A DNA stretch of 43,547 nucleotides from Streptomyces laculatispora. GTDB lineage: Bacteria; Actinomycetota; Actinomycetes; Streptomycetales; Streptomycetaceae. The position numbers and the translations under genes were made by a program. Positions 41,837 through 43,547 of the stretch are shown here, one piece after another (position 1 is the first letter of the stretch; each line of letters begins with the position of its first letter). The stretch spans positions 1-43,547 of the forward strand of contig NZ_JAFMPZ010000507.1 of assembly GCF_017353455.1 (NCBI RefSeq). The letters are read 5' to 3'. The notes beneath the pieces are model-generated. The model made no database searches. It was not told the origin of the DNA and saw only the letters and a program-made list of their open reading frames with translations.

Positions 41837-42730
41837 TCAGCCCAGCAGCTGATTCTGCAGGATCACCGTCTGATGGAAGGGGATGCGCTCCGTCCCCCCG
41901 GCTCCCGGGCGGGACTGGAGGATCAGGGCGACGGTGTCACCGGCGACCAGGTACGCCTGCCGGACCTGAGTGGCTCCGAAGGGCTTCGGCTCACGGGCCA
42001 CGTGGGACGAGGTGCTTTCCACCTTCCCGCCGCCCGACCAGGTCTCGTCCAGGTCCATCTGAGCCGCGCCGATCAGCGGATCCCCCACCGTGGCGCCGAT
42101 GTAGCGGTCGTCGTGGAACGCCTCGGCATAGCCCGCCGAGTTGAACTGGAGCAGGTAGATCCGGCTCGACGTGCCGTCCGGCATGGTCCAGCCGCGCGCG
42201 GCGATGTGCCGGAGGGCGGACTCCTTCAGCTGGTCGCCGATACCGGCACGCGAGTCCTTCTCGTACTCGGAGACGAACTGTCGCGTGCTGACCCAGCCGC
42301 CGGTCAGTTTCTCGTCGGCCGTTGCTCCGGCCGGGGCCGGGAGCAGCAGGCGGCGCAGGTCGGCGTGGTGGATCTCGGCGGTGTTGCCGTCGCTGAACGG
42401 GCGCGGCGCGCCGGCCGGGAGCGCGGGCAGGCTCAGCCGGGGGAAGTCCCAGCGCCCGTCGCCCTTCGTGGCCAGCCCCGGCACGTCGGTGCGCTCGGCC
42501 GAGGTGATGGCGTACGCCGTACCCGCACCGAGCCCGCCGAGCACCAGCACCGCGACGGTCCACCGGGCCACGGCCCGCAGCACCCGGCGCGGGGGCCGGG
42601 GCGCCGGGTGCTGCGGCGACGGGGGCCGCGGCGGCATGGGCGGGATCGGCACGGGCGGAGGCGTTACGGGGGTGGCGCCGGCCGGCTCGGGCGCGGATTC
42701 GGCGGCGGGCGCGGCCGTCTGCTCGGTCAT
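41837..42730 (-). CDS. Single-span membrane protein, paralogue A
   Basis: 297 residues. Residues 1-48 are a Pro/Ala-rich cytoplasmic tail (PPPVPIPPMPPRPP), residues about 55-78 a membrane span, and the rest an extracytoplasmic domain (LRRLLLPAPAG, WVSTRQFVSEYEKDSRAG). Function unknown. Its ATG overlaps the stop of the next gene upstream (ATGA), and both share tail, span and a (S/R)-LLLP motif, so they are a coupled paralogous pair that may act together at the envelope. Confidence 0.75.
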   Translation of the reverse strand: MTEQTAAPAAESAPEPAGATPVTPPPVPIPPMPPRPPSPQHPAPRPPRRVLRAVARWTVAVLVLGGLGAGTAYAITSAERTDVPGLATKGDGRWDFPRLSLPALPAGAPRPFSDGNTAEIHHADLRRLLLPAPAGATADEKLTGGWVSTRQFVSEYEKDSRAGIGDQLKESALRHIAARGWTMPDGTSSRIYLLQFNSAGYAEAFHDDRYIGATVGDPLIGAAQMDLDETWSGGGKVESTSSHVAREPKPFGATQVRQAYLVAGDTVALILQSRPGAGGTERIPFHQTVILQNQLLG

Positions 42731-43547
42731 ACGTACTCCCCCGGGGACGTGATGTGGTCCAGCTGGTCCTTCACCAGTCCGGCGACGGACGACGTGTCGA
42801 CAGGTGTGGGACCCGAAGCCGAGAAGGTGAGGACCGTCTCGCCGTCGTACGCCATGCAGAACATGCTCTCGATCCTGAGCTCGCTGTCCTCGGGCTGCAG
42901 GAAGCACTTGGCGTTCTTCTTGTGGCCGCCGACCGCCGGCCCGTCCCGGAGGAGGCCGGCGGCGTCGAAGAGTCCCGTCCGGAAGACGTAGAGGTCCCGG
43001 ACGGCCTTTTCGTCCTTCATCCGCACCAGTTCGGTCCTGACGATCAGGTCGTTCCCGTCCGATGCGTAGGTGCGGATGGCCAGGCCCTGGACGTGGAGCT
43101 TGTCGATCCGCTTCTCCAGCTCCCGCCGCTGCTTGCCGGCGAGCCCGCGGCTGCCGGCCTTCATCTCGGCGGTGGCCTCGCGGCCGCTGAGCTCGCTGTC
43201 GTTGCCGTGCGCCCCGTGGTCCGGGCCGAGCCGGTATCCGTCGGGGACCGGCAGCAGCAGCTTGCTGAGTTCCGTGGACGCCCGGCCCCGGGAGACGTCG
43301 CCGGCCGGGTCCTTGCCGGGGCCGTGCGCGGACCGCGCCCAGAGGCGGGTCGTGACCGTACGGTCGGCGCCGTCGACGGTGGCCTTCGTGTACGCGGCTG
43401 CGCCGGCGACAGCGGCGAGCACCAGCACGACGGGGGCCGTCGCGAGGATCACCCGGCGCACCCTGCCCCTCCGGGCCGGGGCGGAATCGGGAACGGGGAC
43501 GGAATCGGGAACGGGCCCGGGAGGGGGCTCGGGCAGCGGAGCGGGGG
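42727..43547 (-). CDS. Single-span membrane protein, paralogue B, partial
   Basis: At least 272 residues; the N-terminus is outside the window. The frame continues upstream of the internal GTG at 43461 as a Pro-rich tail (PAPLPEPPPGPVPDS), so that GTG is not the start. A span (VILATAPVVLVLAAVAGAAA) is followed by an extracytoplasmic domain with TELSKLLLPVPDGYRLG and an NAKCFLQPED ... MFCMAY segment whose two Cys could form a disulfide. Function unknown. Confidence 0.75.
   Translation of the reverse strand, partial: PAPLPEPPPGPVPDSVPVPDSAPARRGRVRRVILATAPVVLVLAAVAGAAAYTKATVDGADRTVTTRLWARSAHGPGKDPAGDVSRGRASTELSKLLLPVPDGYRLGPDHGAHGNDSELSGREATAEMKAGSRGLAGKQRRELEKRIDKLHVQGLAIRTYASDGNDLIVRTELVRMKDEKAVRDLYVFRTGLFDAAGLLRDGPAVGGHKKNAKCFLQPEDSELRIESMFCMAYDGETVLTFSASGPTPVDTSSVAGLVKDQLDHITSPGEYV

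Noticed and set aside
1..43547. tRNA genes, CRISPR arrays, secondary-metabolite core enzymes (PKS/NRPS), phage genes
   Set aside because: None could be recognised on either strand.

Overview
The window is high-GC actinobacterial DNA with Streptomyces gene content: mshA (mycothiol), a Nur-type nickel regulator, the WhiG anti-sigma factor RsiG, a Tat-exported beta-helix protein, several GTG or probably leaderless starts, and small families seen mostly in streptomycetes. No tRNA, rRNA or CRISPR array was recognised.

Two core blocks frame a variable middle. Left core (1-8.8 kb): an exported beta-helix protein running off the left edge, a YbjN protein, mshA with a candidate sigma-R promoter, a methyltransferase, an NlpC/P60 peptidoglycan hydrolase, a receiver-like/PP2C phosphatase, then DUF2516, an HbhA-like protein and an XRE regulator. 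Those last three keep the gene order of Rv0474-Rv0476 in Mycobacterium tuberculosis. Right core (about 35.9-43.5 kb): Eis-like acetyltransferase, asparaginase, rsiG, dtd, ygfZ, nur, a nitrobindin-like protein, a 33-residue membrane peptide and two paralogous single-span membrane proteins, the last running off the right edge.

The middle (8.8-35.9 kb) is accessory. It starts with what reads as an intact but non-autonomous transposon (8851-11555): 11-bp terminal inverted repeats beginning TGTC, a 5-bp target duplication GCAGA, an orphan tniQ, and a TlrB/RlmA-type 23S rRNA methyltransferase behind a leader that looks like a ribosome-mediated attenuator. A third copy of the end abuts its right side. 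Next come a decayed SUKH gene, a formylglycine-generating-enzyme-like protein, alpha/beta hydrolases, an ANT/Lnu-type nucleotidyltransferase, two MFS transporters, and many regulator/target pairs (HxlR, MarR, ArsR, TetR), most with a readable palindromic operator.

Decay and rearrangement mark the region. An alpha/beta hydrolase has lost its N-terminal half. A DrrB-type ABC permease is reduced to its two ends with a GAF/PP2C phosphatase gene between them. An XRE gene and its downstream partner appear joined by a deletion, and a GNAT gene is frameshifted. Resistance-like functions (rRNA methylation, nucleotidyl transfer, efflux, Eis-like acetylation) are spread along the window. The strongest candidate for an undescribed system is the tniQ/rRNA-methyltransferase mini-transposon with its attenuator leader. 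All family assignments come from reading the translations by eye; no database search was run.
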